Shown here: piece after piece, positions 6,734-14,792 of the stretch
How the letters are laid out: the number at the start of each line of letters is the position of its first letter
Position numbering within the stretch: the stretch's first letter is position 1
DNA from: JAEELC01 sp963621965
GTDB lineage: Bacteria > Bacillota_I > Bacilli_A > Acholeplasmatales > Anaeroplasmataceae
DNA length: 14,830 nt
NCBI GenBank assembly: GCA_963621965.1
Contig: CAVFGN010000042.1
Location: 1 to 14,830, forward strand
Reading direction: 5' to 3'
Made by a program: the position numbers and the translations under genes
Notes under the pieces: generated by a model
The model's database searches: none
The model's input: the letters and a program-made list of their open reading frames with translations, nothing else
What the model was told of the DNA's origin: nothing

Positions 6734-9700
6734 TTAATCCTCGCTATCAATTGTAGAAACGTTCATAGTAATACCCTCTAACACTTTTAAAAGTGCATCA
6801 ACTGTATCAAGACATGTAAATACAGCAACATTATTATCGATTGCACAGCGTCTAATCTTAACACCATCATGTGCTATAGAAATTGAACTATCAGTCATAG
6901 TATTAATTACATATGATACATAACCTTTTCTAAGTGAATCTAGAATCTCTTCACTGCCTTCACTTAATTTCTTTCTAATTCTTGTACGAATACCATGTTC
7001 TCTTAAGAAATTAGCTGTACCACTAGTAGCTTCAACATTAAATCCTAAATCATAGAATCTCTTAATTAAAGGAAGGGCTTGTTCTTTATCCGCATTTGCA
7101 ATTGTTACAAATATTGTTCCGTAATTTACAAGTCTTTGTCCTGAGGCCTTAATTGATTTATATAAAGCTCTGTTTAAATCTTTATCATATCCAATAGCTT
7201 CACCTGTTGATTTCATTTCAGGAGATAATACAATATCCATTCCTTGAATCTTTGTAAATGAGAATGTAGGAGTTTTTACATACCATCTATTCTTTTCTTT
7301 TGCAACTCCAACATAACCTAAATCTTTTAATTTATGTCCAAGCATTACCATAGTCGCAATATCTGCAATAGGTACACCTGTAGATTTAGCTAAGAATGGA
7401 ACTGTTCTACTAGATCTAGGGTTAACTTCAATAATTGATACTTCACTATTATCTTTTACGATAAATTGAATGTTAAATAAACCAATCATGTTAAGAGCAA
7501 CACCAATTTTTTTAGTGTATTCAATAATTGTTTCTTTAACTTTTTCACTTAAGCTATATGGTGGGTAAACGCTCATTGAGTCTCCTGAATGTACTCCTGT
7601 TCTTTCAATTAGTTGCATAATACCAGGAATAAATACATCCTTACCATCACTTATCGCATCAACTTCGCACTCTATACCATAAATATATTTATCAATTAAC
7701 ACTGGGTGTTCTGTATCAAATTCTAATACTTCTTTAATAAATGATTTTAAACTCTTCTCATCATAAATTATCTTCATCATACGTCCGCCAAGTACGAAAC
7801 TAGGACGAACTAAGACAGGGTATCCAATCACATTTGCGGCTTTAATACCATCTTCCATATTAAGCACGGCATATCCTTTTGGAAGTGGAATATTAATCTT
7901 AGCCATTTCTATTTCAAATAAATCTCTATCTTCAGCTTTGTCAATGGCTTCAACTGACGAACCGATAATCTTCACGCCAAGTTTAGCTAAATCGCTTGAT
8001 AAATTAATAGGTGTTTGGCCTCCTAATGTAACAATAATTCCTTCAGGCTTTTCAAAATCGATTACATTCATTACATCTTCGATTGTAAGTGGTTCAAAGT
8101 ATAATTTATCAGATAAAATATAGTCTGTAGATACAGTTTCTGGGTTATTGTTAATAACTATTGCCTCATATCCTTCTTTTTGAAGTGTCCAAATTGCATG
8201 TGTTGTAGAATAGTCAAATTCAACACCTTGTCCAATTCTAATAGGACCACTACCAAGAACTATGATTTTCTTTTTCTCACTTCTAATGGATTCATTTTCG
8301 TGTTCATATGTAGAATAGAAATATGGAATATATGATTTAAACTCAGAAGCACATGTATCAATCATCTTATATACTGGGTAAATATTATTTTCTTTTCTAA
8401 ACTTATAAATATCAATTTTTGATTTACCATAAATTTTGCCTAAGAATTCATCAGAGAAGCCATAAGTTTTAGCTTTTTTAAATAATTCAATATCAAATGG
8501 ATTGTTCTTAAGTTCGTTTTCAAGTTCTACAATATGATAATATTTTTCAAGGAAGAATCTATCAATTTTTGTTAAGAAATAAATTTCATCAATTGTAACA
8601 CCTTTTCTAAATGCTTCACAAATTGCAAATATTCTTTCATCAGTGTGTTCTTTAATTATATCAATTAATTCTTCTACTGTTTTATTTTTAAATTTATCGA
8701 GTTCAACATGACAAGCTTTAATCTCTAAACTTCTAATTGCTTTAAGTAACGATTCTTCAATTGTTCTACCTAAACTCATTACTTCTCCTGTTGCCTTCAT
8801 TTGGGTAGATAAACTACGATTAGCATCAGCGAATTTATCAAATGGGAAACGAGGAACTTTTGTAACAACATAATCTAATGTTGGTTCAAATGAAGCTGGT
8901 GTATTTGCAATTCTAATTTCATCTAGAGTCATACCTAGCGCAATCTTAGCTGATACACGTGCAATCGGATAACCTGATGCTTTACTTGCAAGAGCACTTG
9001 AACGTGATACACGTGGATTTACTTCAATTACATAGTATTGGAAAGAATATGGATCAAGTGAGAATTGAACGTTACATCCGCCCTCAATTTTTAAAGCTCT
9101 AATAATCTTTAGGGCTGAATTTCTTAACATTTGATATTCTTTATTTGTTAAAGTCTGGCTAGGTGCAACAACTATTGAGTCACCTGTGTGAATTCCTACA
9201 GGATCAACGTTTTCCATATTACTTACTACAATAGCTGTATCATTTTTATCACGTAGTACTTCATACTCAATTTCCTTATATCCCTTAATTGATTTTTCAA
9301 CTAAAACTTCACCTACAGGAGATAGCTTTAAGGCGTTCTTAGTTAATGGAATCATTTCTTCATCATTATCGGCAAATCCGCCACCTGTTCCTCCTAGTGT
9401 AAAAGCAGGACGAAGGATAACAGGATAACCTATTTCGTGAGCTGCATCAAGTGCTTCATCTAACGTGTGACAGTTTACAGAAGGTAATACAGGTTCACCG
9501 ATTTCTTCACATAAATCTTTAAATAATTGTCTATCTTCAGCTTTAGAAATTGCTTCATAACCTGTACCAAGAAGTTTAGTTTGACATTCTTCTAAAATAC
9601 CATTTTTGTATAATTTCATACCGATATTTAGACCTGTTTGACCACCAATTGAACAAATAATACCATCAGGTCTTTCTGTTCTAATAATTTTAGCTACATT

Positions 9701-9916
9701 TTCTAGGTCAAGTGGCTCCATATAGACCTTATCAGCTATTTTAGTATCAGTCATGATAGTAGCAGGATTTGAGTTGACAAGAACAGTTTCATAGCCCTCT
9801 TCTTTAATAGCTAAACAAGCTTGTGTTCCTGCATAATCGAATTCAGCACCTTGACCAATTACAATAGGACCACTACCTATAATCATTACTTTTTTAATAT
9901 CAGTTCTTTTAGGCAT
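6734..9916 (-). CDS. carB: Carbamoyl-phosphate synthase, large (ATP-grasp) subunit
   Basis: CarB makes carbamoyl phosphate from bicarbonate, two ATP and ammonia channelled from CarA. The protein shows the internal duplication: an N-terminal carboxyphosphate half (MIIGSGPIVIGQGAEFDY; ligand segment EVNPRVSRSSALASK), a linking oligomerisation region (about 400-545), a second synthetase half (VLGSGPIRIGQGVEFDY; EVNPRSSRTVPFLAK) and a C-terminal MGS-like allosteric domain of about 130 residues with SGTANFLREHGI. Its length, about 1060 residues, is normal. I chose the ATG at 9916 (MPKRTDIKK), matching the usual CarB N-terminus and overlapping carA by eight bases. The ATG at 9928 has a Shine-Dalgarno-like AAAAGG touching the codon, which is too close. 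In pyrimidine-only forms the allosteric domain binds UMP as inhibitor; that is family knowledge. Confidence 0.96.
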   Translation of the reverse strand: MPKRTDIKKVMIIGSGPIVIGQGAEFDYAGTQACLAIKEEGYETVLVNSNPATIMTDTKIADKVYMEPLDLENVAKIIRTERPDGIICSIGGQTGLNIGMKLYKNGILEECQTKLLGTGYEAISKAEDRQLFKDLCEEIGEPVLPSVNCHTLDEALDAAHEIGYPVILRPAFTLGGTGGGFADNDEEMIPLTKNALKLSPVGEVLVEKSIKGYKEIEYEVLRDKNDTAIVVSNMENVDPVGIHTGDSIVVAPSQTLTNKEYQMLRNSALKIIRALKIEGGCNVQFSLDPYSFQYYVIEVNPRVSRSSALASKASGYPIARVSAKIALGMTLDEIRIANTPASFEPTLDYVVTKVPRFPFDKFADANRSLSTQMKATGEVMSLGRTIEESLLKAIRSLEIKACHVELDKFKNKTVEELIDIIKEHTDERIFAICEAFRKGVTIDEIYFLTKIDRFFLEKYYHIVELENELKNNPFDIELFKKAKTYGFSDEFLGKIYGKSKIDIYKFRKENNIYPVYKMIDTCASEFKSYIPYFYSTYEHENESIRSEKKKIIVLGSGPIRIGQGVEFDYSTTHAIWTLQKEGYEAIVINNNPETVSTDYILSDKLYFEPLTIEDVMNVIDFEKPEGIIVTLGGQTPINLSSDLAKLGVKIIGSSVEAIDKAEDRDLFEIEMAKINIPLPKGYAVLNMEDGIKAANVIGYPVLVRPSFVLGGRMMKIIYDEKSLKSFIKEVLEFDTEHPVLIDKYIYGIECEVDAISDGKDVFIPGIMQLIERTGVHSGDSMSVYPPYSLSEKVKETIIEYTKKIGVALNMIGLFNIQFIVKDNSEVSIIEVNPRSSRTVPFLAKSTGVPIADIATMVMLGHKLKDLGYVGVAKEKNRWYVKTPTFSFTKIQGMDIVLSPEMKSTGEAIGYDKDLNRALYKSIKASGQRLVNYGTIFVTIANADKEQALPLIKRFYDLGFNVEATSGTANFLREHGIRTRIRKKLSEGSEEILDSLRKGYVSYVINTMTDSSISIAHDGVKIRRCAIDNNVAVFTCLDTVDALLKVLEGITMNVSTIDSED

Positions 9917-10997
9917 TTTGTTTACCATCCTTTTTCATATTTTGCATAAAGCGTTCAAATATATATCTACTATCTTCAGGTCCGGCCGCACTTTCAGGGT
10001 GATATTGTACCGCAATTACTTTGTTAACCTTATCTTCCATACCTTCAGCTTCATCATCTAAAATATTTACATGAGTTAATTGAAGACCAGTATTTAAAAG
10101 TGAGTTTTTATCAATCGCATAAGAGTGATTTTGGCTTGTTATTTCAACTTTACCTGTTTCTAAATCTTTAACAGGGTGGTTACCACCTCTATGACCAAAT
10201 TTCATTTTATATGTTTTTGCACCGTAAGCTAAACCAATCATTTGGTGCCCTAAACATATTCCAAGCATTGGGATTTTACCCTTTAAAGCTTTTATATTTT
10301 CAATAACAGGAGTTACATCTATTGGGTCTCCAGGTCCATTTGAGATGAATAATCCGTCTGGCTTATATTTTAAAATATCTTCACATGTTGTATCATAAGG
10401 TACAACTACTACATTACACTTATATTCATTAAGCATTCTAATAATGTTTAGTTTACAACCACAGTCGATTGCTACAACAGTATATAGTGGGTTAGGACAA
10501 CGAGAATACCAAATCTTTTTACTTGAAACTTTTGATACTTGATTATGAGGCATAACATAAGAAGCTAGTTCTTTTAAACATTCATCATCACTTACATTTG
10601 CATCAACAATCATAGCTTTCATCGAACCATAATCTCTTATAATTCTTACTATCTCACGAGTATCGACACCGCTTATACCAGCAGCATGGTATTCTTCCAT
10701 CTTTTCACCTAAAGTTTCAGTGTATCTAAAGTTTGATGGTAAATCATTATATTCATGTACAATAAATCCAGACATAAATACTGATTTAGATTCATAATCT
10801 TCGCTTGTTAAACCATAATTACCAATTAAAGGATAAGTCATAACAACAATTTGATCACAATAACTAGGGTCTGATAAAATTTCTTGATATCCTACCATAG
10901 ATGTATTGAATACTATTTCAGCGATTTTTTTATCGTTTGAGCCAAAGCCCTCACCATAAAAAACTTTTCCGTTTTCAAGAACTAGCTTCTTTTTCAT
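9909..10997 (-). CDS. carA: Carbamoyl-phosphate synthase, small (glutaminase) subunit
   Basis: CarA hydrolyses glutamine and feeds ammonia to CarB. The 362 residues comprise an N-terminal CarA-specific domain (about 1-150, with NTSMVGYQE and the VDTRE segment) and a class I glutamine amidotransferase domain. In the latter, GPGDP (221-225), the nucleophile Cys248 in GICLGHQ, and His333/Glu335 in YHPES complete the triad. The ATG at 10997 lies one base after the pyrC stop, with AAGGAG inside the last pyrC codons. No arginine-biosynthesis gene is nearby, so this copy is the pyrimidine-pathway enzyme (pyrAA in Bacillus naming). Whether a second, arginine-regulated copy exists cannot be seen here. 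Confidence 0.96.
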   Translation of the reverse strand: MKKKLVLENGKVFYGEGFGSNDKKIAEIVFNTSMVGYQEILSDPSYCDQIVVMTYPLIGNYGLTSEDYESKSVFMSGFIVHEYNDLPSNFRYTETLGEKMEEYHAAGISGVDTREIVRIIRDYGSMKAMIVDANVSDDECLKELASYVMPHNQVSKVSSKKIWYSRCPNPLYTVVAIDCGCKLNIIRMLNEYKCNVVVVPYDTTCEDILKYKPDGLFISNGPGDPIDVTPVIENIKALKGKIPMLGICLGHQMIGLAYGAKTYKMKFGHRGGNHPVKDLETGKVEITSQNHSYAIDKNSLLNTGLQLTHVNILDDEAEGMEDKVNKVIAVQYHPESAAGPEDSRYIFERFMQNMKKDGKQNA

Positions 10998-10998
10998 A

Positions 10999-12204
10999 TT
11001 AAATTTCTCCTTTTGTTTCGTATACTATCTTACCATTATAAATAGTAAGTGTGTTAAAGCCGTATAATTCATATCCAATAAATGGACTATTTTTACCTTT
11101 TGATAATATTTCTGTTTCTTTATACTGTCTTTTGTTATTAATATCTAATACAGCTAAATTAGCTTTTGCGCCAACCTCAAGTCTATTTGGTTCAAGACCG
11201 GCAATTTTTCGTGCATTATTAGTCATCCAATTTTCAAAATCTTCAAATGTTGCAAGCCCTGTTTTGATTAAATTTGTATAAACTAATGCTGCAGCAGTCT
11301 CAAGACCTATAATACCATTAGCAGCTTTATCATATTCTTTATTTTTATCTTCTCTTGCATGAGGGGCATGGTCAGTCGCGATACAGCAAGCAACTCCACT
11401 TAAAAGTGCAGAAATTGTAGCTTTTCTATTTTCTTCACTTCTTAGAGGTGGGTTCATCTTAAAGTTAGTATTTCCTCTAATCATATCTTCATTTAAAAAT
11501 AGGTGGTGTGGACTAACCTCGCAAGTAATGTTATATCCTTCATCTTGTGCTTTTTTTATAGCCTCAAATGATTCACGCGTAGACATGTGGCAAAAATGAT
11601 ATCTAGAGTTATATTTCTTTGCATGTTCTATTTCTCTTCTCACAGCAACATACTCGCCTTGTGGAAGTTTACCGTCGACTACGTCTTCTGCATGTGACGC
11701 GATAAATAAATCGTATTTTTTTACCATTTCAAGCGCTTTATCTAAGACTTCAATATTATTTACACCAACACCATCATCTGAAAAAAATCTAGTGTAGGTT
11801 TTTAGATTTTCAATATCACTAACTTCATTTCCTTTTTCGCCAACTGATACACTTGCATATGGAATACATCCAATAACAGCATCTTTTTTAATTATTTCTT
11901 CTTCAACTTTTAAGTTCTCTACAGAATCAGGACATGGATTTAAATTAGGCATTAAAAATACCGTAGTATATCCTCCTTTTGCTGCACTTAAAGATCCTGT
12001 CTTTATTGTCTCTTTATTTGTGTAGCCTGGTTCTCTAAAATGAACATGAAGATCAGTAAAAGACGGACATACATATTTGTTATTTAAATCAATTCCATTG
12101 CCATCAATATTATTCTCAATTTTAGTAATAATACCATTTTCAATTAATATATCTTTTTTTACTAGAGTTTTGCCTTCTCTAATCATTGCATTTTTAAGTA
12201 ACAT
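10999..12204 (-). CDS. pyrC: Dihydroorotase, class I
   Basis: PyrC cyclises carbamoyl aspartate to dihydroorotate in the amidohydrolase fold. The metal-site motifs are present: DLHVHFREPG (His53, His55), FSDDG (Asp143/144), SHAED (His171), FCHMST (His206) and ATDHAPH (Asp278). At the bridging position I see no lysine that could be carbamylated; the FSDDG aspartate resembles the Aquifex-type class I enzymes. At 401 residues it is shorter than the usual 420-430, and the loss appears to lie between SHAED and FCHMST, where the sequence is compact. The ATG at 12204 lies one base after the pyrB stop, with AAGGA in the pyrB end. The function is well supported by family and operon position. Confidence 0.95.
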   Translation of the reverse strand: MLLKNAMIREGKTLVKKDILIENGIITKIENNIDGNGIDLNNKYVCPSFTDLHVHFREPGYTNKETIKTGSLSAAKGGYTTVFLMPNLNPCPDSVENLKVEEEIIKKDAVIGCIPYASVSVGEKGNEVSDIENLKTYTRFFSDDGVGVNNIEVLDKALEMVKKYDLFIASHAEDVVDGKLPQGEYVAVRREIEHAKKYNSRYHFCHMSTRESFEAIKKAQDEGYNITCEVSPHHLFLNEDMIRGNTNFKMNPPLRSEENRKATISALLSGVACCIATDHAPHAREDKNKEYDKAANGIIGLETAAALVYTNLIKTGLATFEDFENWMTNNARKIAGLEPNRLEVGAKANLAVLDINNKRQYKETEILSKGKNSPFIGYELYGFNTLTIYNGKIVYETKGEI

Positions 12205-12205
12205 A

Positions 12206-13075
12206 TTAAATTTCCTTGTCTAAAACTTTTGATATAACAGCCATACGTACAAATACACCATTTGTCATTTGTTTAAATATTCTGCTCTTTTTACATTCAA
12301 CCACGTCATCAGCAATTTCAATTCCTCTATTTACAGGTGCAGGGTGCATAATAATTGCATTCTCTTTCATTTTATTTACTTTATCCATAGTTAAACCATA
12401 CTCATTATGATATTCTTCGCGAGTCATATTTAATTTTGCATCACGTTCAAATTGAACGCGAAGTAACATAATAATATCACTACTTTTGATTGCTTCATCT
12501 ATTGAAATAGCAGGAGCTGTATCATCTAAAAAATCTTCGGGACCTGCAATATATACTTCCATACCTAAGCGACGCATAATTTCAACATCTGTATGTGCAA
12601 CACGTGAGTGAACTATATCACCAATAATTGTACATTTAAGGCCTTCAAAATAGCCGAATTCCTCTTTAATAGTCATTAAATCAAGTAAACTTTGAGTAGG
12701 ATGTGAACCAGATCCATCTCCAGCGTTAAAAATTGGAATATTTATATTTTCTAGTTGATTATAATATTCGTTATCTTTGTGTCTAATTACAACACCATCA
12801 TAACCAATAGCCTCAAGGGTCTTTACTGTATCATATAGGGTTTCACCTTTTGTCACACTTGATGTAGAAACATTAATATCGTTTACTGAAATATCTAGTT
12901 TATTCATCGCCATTACAAATGAATTATGAGTTCTTGTTGAGTTTTCAAAAAAAAGAGTGGCAAATCTCAAACCTGAAAAGGAATGAGAAAAACCACTCTT
13001 ATAATTAAAAGCTAAAGAAAGAACATCATTTATTTGAACTATTGATAAACTCTTCAAATTAAATAAGCCTCTCAT
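12206..13075 (-). CDS. pyrB: Aspartate carbamoyltransferase, catalytic chain
   Basis: PyrB condenses carbamoyl phosphate with aspartate, the committed step. The carbamoyl-phosphate loop FFENSTRTHNSF (42-53), the SVTKGET 80s loop (73-79), HPTQSLLD (125-132), GDIVHSRVAHT (152-162) and HPAPVNRGIEI (244-254) are all present. At 289 residues it is somewhat shorter than the usual 300-310, without loss of a known active-site residue. No pyrI regulatory-chain gene is present, so it should be an unregulated trimer as in Bacillus. The ATG at 13075 follows AGAGGTG at good spacing. That site lies immediately after the U-run of a leader hairpin, so expression depends on readthrough. It is the first gene of the operon. 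Confidence 0.96.
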   Translation of the reverse strand: MRGLFNLKSLSIVQINDVLSLAFNYKSGFSHSFSGLRFATLFFENSTRTHNSFVMAMNKLDISVNDINVSTSSVTKGETLYDTVKTLEAIGYDGVVIRHKDNEYYNQLENINIPIFNAGDGSGSHPTQSLLDLMTIKEEFGYFEGLKCTIIGDIVHSRVAHTDVEIMRRLGMEVYIAGPEDFLDDTAPAISIDEAIKSSDIIMLLRVQFERDAKLNMTREEYHNEYGLTMDKVNKMKENAIIMHPAPVNRGIEIADDVVECKKSRIFKQMTNGVFVRMAVISKVLDKEI

Positions 13076-13086
13076 ATCGCACCTCT

Positions 13087-13117
13087 AAAAAAAGATTCTT
13101 AGTCTGGACTAAGAATC
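13087..13117 (-). terminator. Leader terminator (attenuator) in front of pyrB
   Basis: On the minus strand GATTCTTAGT pairs perfectly with ACTAAGAATC (plus-strand arms 13108-13117 and 13094-13103) around the loop CCAG, followed by seven U (13087-13093). The U-run touches the AGAGGTG ribosome binding site of pyrB (13080-13086), so any transcript that stops here lacks the gene. This position argues for an attenuator rather than a plain 3' end for the upstream GGDEF gene, though it could serve both. Confidence 0.85.
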
Positions 13118-13139
13118 AACAGTCTTGATTTAATAATCC
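13106..13139 (-). promoter_or_regulatory. Predicted antiterminator hairpin of the pyr leader
   Basis: Upstream of the terminator the transcript can form GGAUUA/UAGUCC (13134-13139 with 13106-13111; one G-U pair), a small internal loop (UUA opposite CU), then AAUCAA/UUGAUU (13125-13130 with 13114-13119) around the loop GACUG. This 12-pair structure uses bases 13106-13117, the whole 5' arm of the terminator, so the two folds exclude each other. The pairing was found by eye; energies were not computed. Confidence 0.6.
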
Positions 13140-13162
13140 ATGACTTTTATCATTAATAGTTT

Positions 13163-13190
13163 ATCATAAGATATATTTAAAATCTAGAAA
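13163..13190 (-). promoter_or_regulatory. Weak candidate promoter of the pyr operon
   Basis: TATGAT (13163-13168; five of six) has a poor partner, TTTCTA (13185-13190), at a 16-base spacing on the minus strand. It is the best candidate in the gap between the GGDEF gene and pyrB, and would start RNA near 13156, giving a leader of about 80 bases. Readthrough from the GGDEF gene is an alternative source of pyr transcripts. Confidence 0.3.
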
Positions 13191-13224
13191 TATTTTTAAT
13201 TATTTTTTTGAAATCGTTTTCTTA

Positions 13225-14673
13225 TTATTTAGCAATAACATAAAAATCCGTTTTAGATCTTTTAGCTTCATAAAGATATTTATCAGCTATCTTTGTAAGT
13301 TCTTCAACAGTATAATTATTAGTATTAACGGCTATACCAGCGCTAAATTTATCATTAACTTTTGCTTCAAATAAAGGTAAATCATTTAAAGACTTAACTT
13401 TTGAAATTACTTCATCAAGAGACAAAGTACTTGCAACAACAAACTCGTCTCCACCAATTCTAAAACAATAATCATTTGTAAAGGTAGATAATAAGTTAGA
13501 CGCAAATTTCTTAATATATTCATCACCAAAGTTGTGACCATTAACATCATTAACTGTTTTTAGATTATTTAAATCTAAATAAATTACAATTTTAGAATTA
13601 GTAAACATCTTCTTATCTTCATAATTACCTCTAGATAAACATTTAGTTAGAGGATCATGAATATATTTTTCATGTTGGTCAAAATATCTAGAAGTTTGTT
13701 CATAGAATGCGCCTACAGTATTAGAATCAAGTTTATTCTTTTCTTCAAGTAAACGTGTATAATGTTCAAGAGATGAAACATATTCGTCAAAATTATTTTT
13801 CTTAGAGATAGACATTAACAAATATCTATATATTGATGAAATATCATAAACATTAAATAACAATTTTAACATTTTCTTACAGCATTCATATACAATATCT
13901 TTTTTGCCATTATTAATCAATTTATCAAAAATTTCTTCATAAATTGATATATTTTCATATAAATTAATATTAACTTCGGTGTCGAACTTTGATAATAATT
14001 TTTTTGTAGCTTTTTCAATCTCAGAATCACTATATCTATCTTCAAATTTAAATATGCAAAATATTTTTAATAATTCGAAAATTTCAAGCATGTCTTTGCA
14101 ATCATCATGTTGATTTACAAAATCAAATGCAGTTTGATATTGCCACAAAGCTTTATCATATTCATCAAGAGATGTATAAAACAAAACATTATTAGCCATA
14201 ACTACAACTTTGCTTATATTATTTAATTTTGTAAACTCAACGCTATCGTAAATAGTTAAATTTTTATCAAGTGCTAATTTGTATTCTTTATTATCATATA
14301 ATACATTAATAATAACATTGTTTACATTAAACATTTTATTATCATCAATAGTTTTTAATTTCTTAATTTCGCTACATGCTTGAATTGCATTAATTCCATC
14401 TTTGCTATACATGTAAACAGTAGCCTTTGCATACAATATATTGAATTTATTTTGTTCTGTCTGTTCAAGATTTTTTTCAAAGGAGTTTAATATATTTATG
14501 ATTCTAAAAACATAACCAAATTCCCAATAATATGAAGTTTGAACTATAAGTCTACTAAAATACGGAAAATCTTCTTCTGTATAATTATTTTCAAAACTGA
14601 TAATAGCATCAAGTGCATTATCTTTATTAATTTTATTTTCTTTAATTAATTGCTTTGCAGTTTCAATATTCAT
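13225..14673 (-). CDS. GGDEF-domain protein (probable diguanylate cyclase) with helical TPR-like N-terminal region
   Basis: The C-terminal domain (about 336-482) is a GGDEF domain that should make cyclic di-GMP from two GTP. Visible are DPLTKCLSR (340-348), the metal-binding DLNNLKTVND (from Asp367), NGHNFGDEY and an intact RIGGDEF (GGDEF at 407-411). The product-inhibition motif RxxD is not complete: the corresponding residues read FTND, so the arginine is missing. The first 330 residues are rich in Leu, Tyr, Asn and Lys and predicted helical, with repeating hairpins that look like degenerate TPR units (for example around 150-200). No signal peptide or membrane segment is seen, so it is probably a cytosolic sensor-cyclase; its ligand or partner is unknown. 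The ATG at 14673 follows a strong AAAGGGGTG. It lies directly upstream of the pyr operon on the same strand, but no functional link is evident. Confidence 0.88.
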   Translation of the reverse strand: MNIETAKQLIKENKINKDNALDAIISFENNYTEEDFPYFSRLIVQTSYYWEFGYVFRIINILNSFEKNLEQTEQNKFNILYAKATVYMYSKDGINAIQACSEIKKLKTIDDNKMFNVNNVIINVLYDNKEYKLALDKNLTIYDSVEFTKLNNISKVVVMANNVLFYTSLDEYDKALWQYQTAFDFVNQHDDCKDMLEIFELLKIFCIFKFEDRYSDSEIEKATKKLLSKFDTEVNINLYENISIYEEIFDKLINNGKKDIVYECCKKMLKLLFNVYDISSIYRYLLMSISKKNNFDEYVSSLEHYTRLLEEKNKLDSNTVGAFYEQTSRYFDQHEKYIHDPLTKCLSRGNYEDKKMFTNSKIVIYLDLNNLKTVNDVNGHNFGDEYIKKFASNLLSTFTNDYCFRIGGDEFVVASTLSLDEVISKVKSLNDLPLFEAKVNDKFSAGIAVNTNNYTVEELTKIADKYLYEAKRSKTDFYVIAK

Positions 14674-14702
14674 ATTATCACCCCTTTGTTATATTTAATT
14701 AT

Positions 14703-14731
14703 ATTTTATTCTTATTCCATATTTTTGTAAA
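14703..14731 (-). promoter_or_regulatory. Probable sigma-A promoter of the GGDEF gene
   Basis: TTTACA (14726-14731) and TAAAAT (14703-14708) on the minus strand, each five of six to consensus, are 17 bases apart. The predicted start near 14696 leaves a leader of about 23 bases holding the AAAGGGGTG ribosome binding site. Confidence 0.6.
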
Positions 14732-14765
14732 GAAAAATATTTGTAACCGATTTCATTTTAATATA

Positions 14766-14792
14766 ATTTTAAAACATTTTTCATTTTAAAAT
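14766..14792. repeat. Inverted repeat upstream of the GGDEF promoter
   Basis: ATTTTAAAA (14766-14774) and TTTTAAAAT (14784-14792) are perfect complements across a nine-base spacer, about 35 bases upstream of the -35 box. It may be a regulator-binding site. Both arms are pure A/T, so chance is a real alternative. Nothing else was recognised in 14674-14830. Confidence 0.25.

Noticed and set aside
7938..8123. Short plus-strand open frame inside carB
   Set aside because: It is antisense to a conserved ATP-grasp region, with no recognisable protein features.
11051..11281. Short plus-strand open frame inside pyrC
   Set aside because: It is antisense to the well-conserved C-terminal part of dihydroorotase, and no independent promoter or family match is seen.
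12216..12410. Short plus-strand open frame inside pyrB
   Set aside because: It is antisense to the HPAPVNRG region of pyrB; a chance frame.
13094..13110. Canonical PyrR-binding loop in the pyr leader
   Set aside because: Only AGUCCAGA of the longer consensus is present; the GAGGCU part is missing, and the bases lie in the terminator hairpin rather than in an upstream anti-antiterminator.
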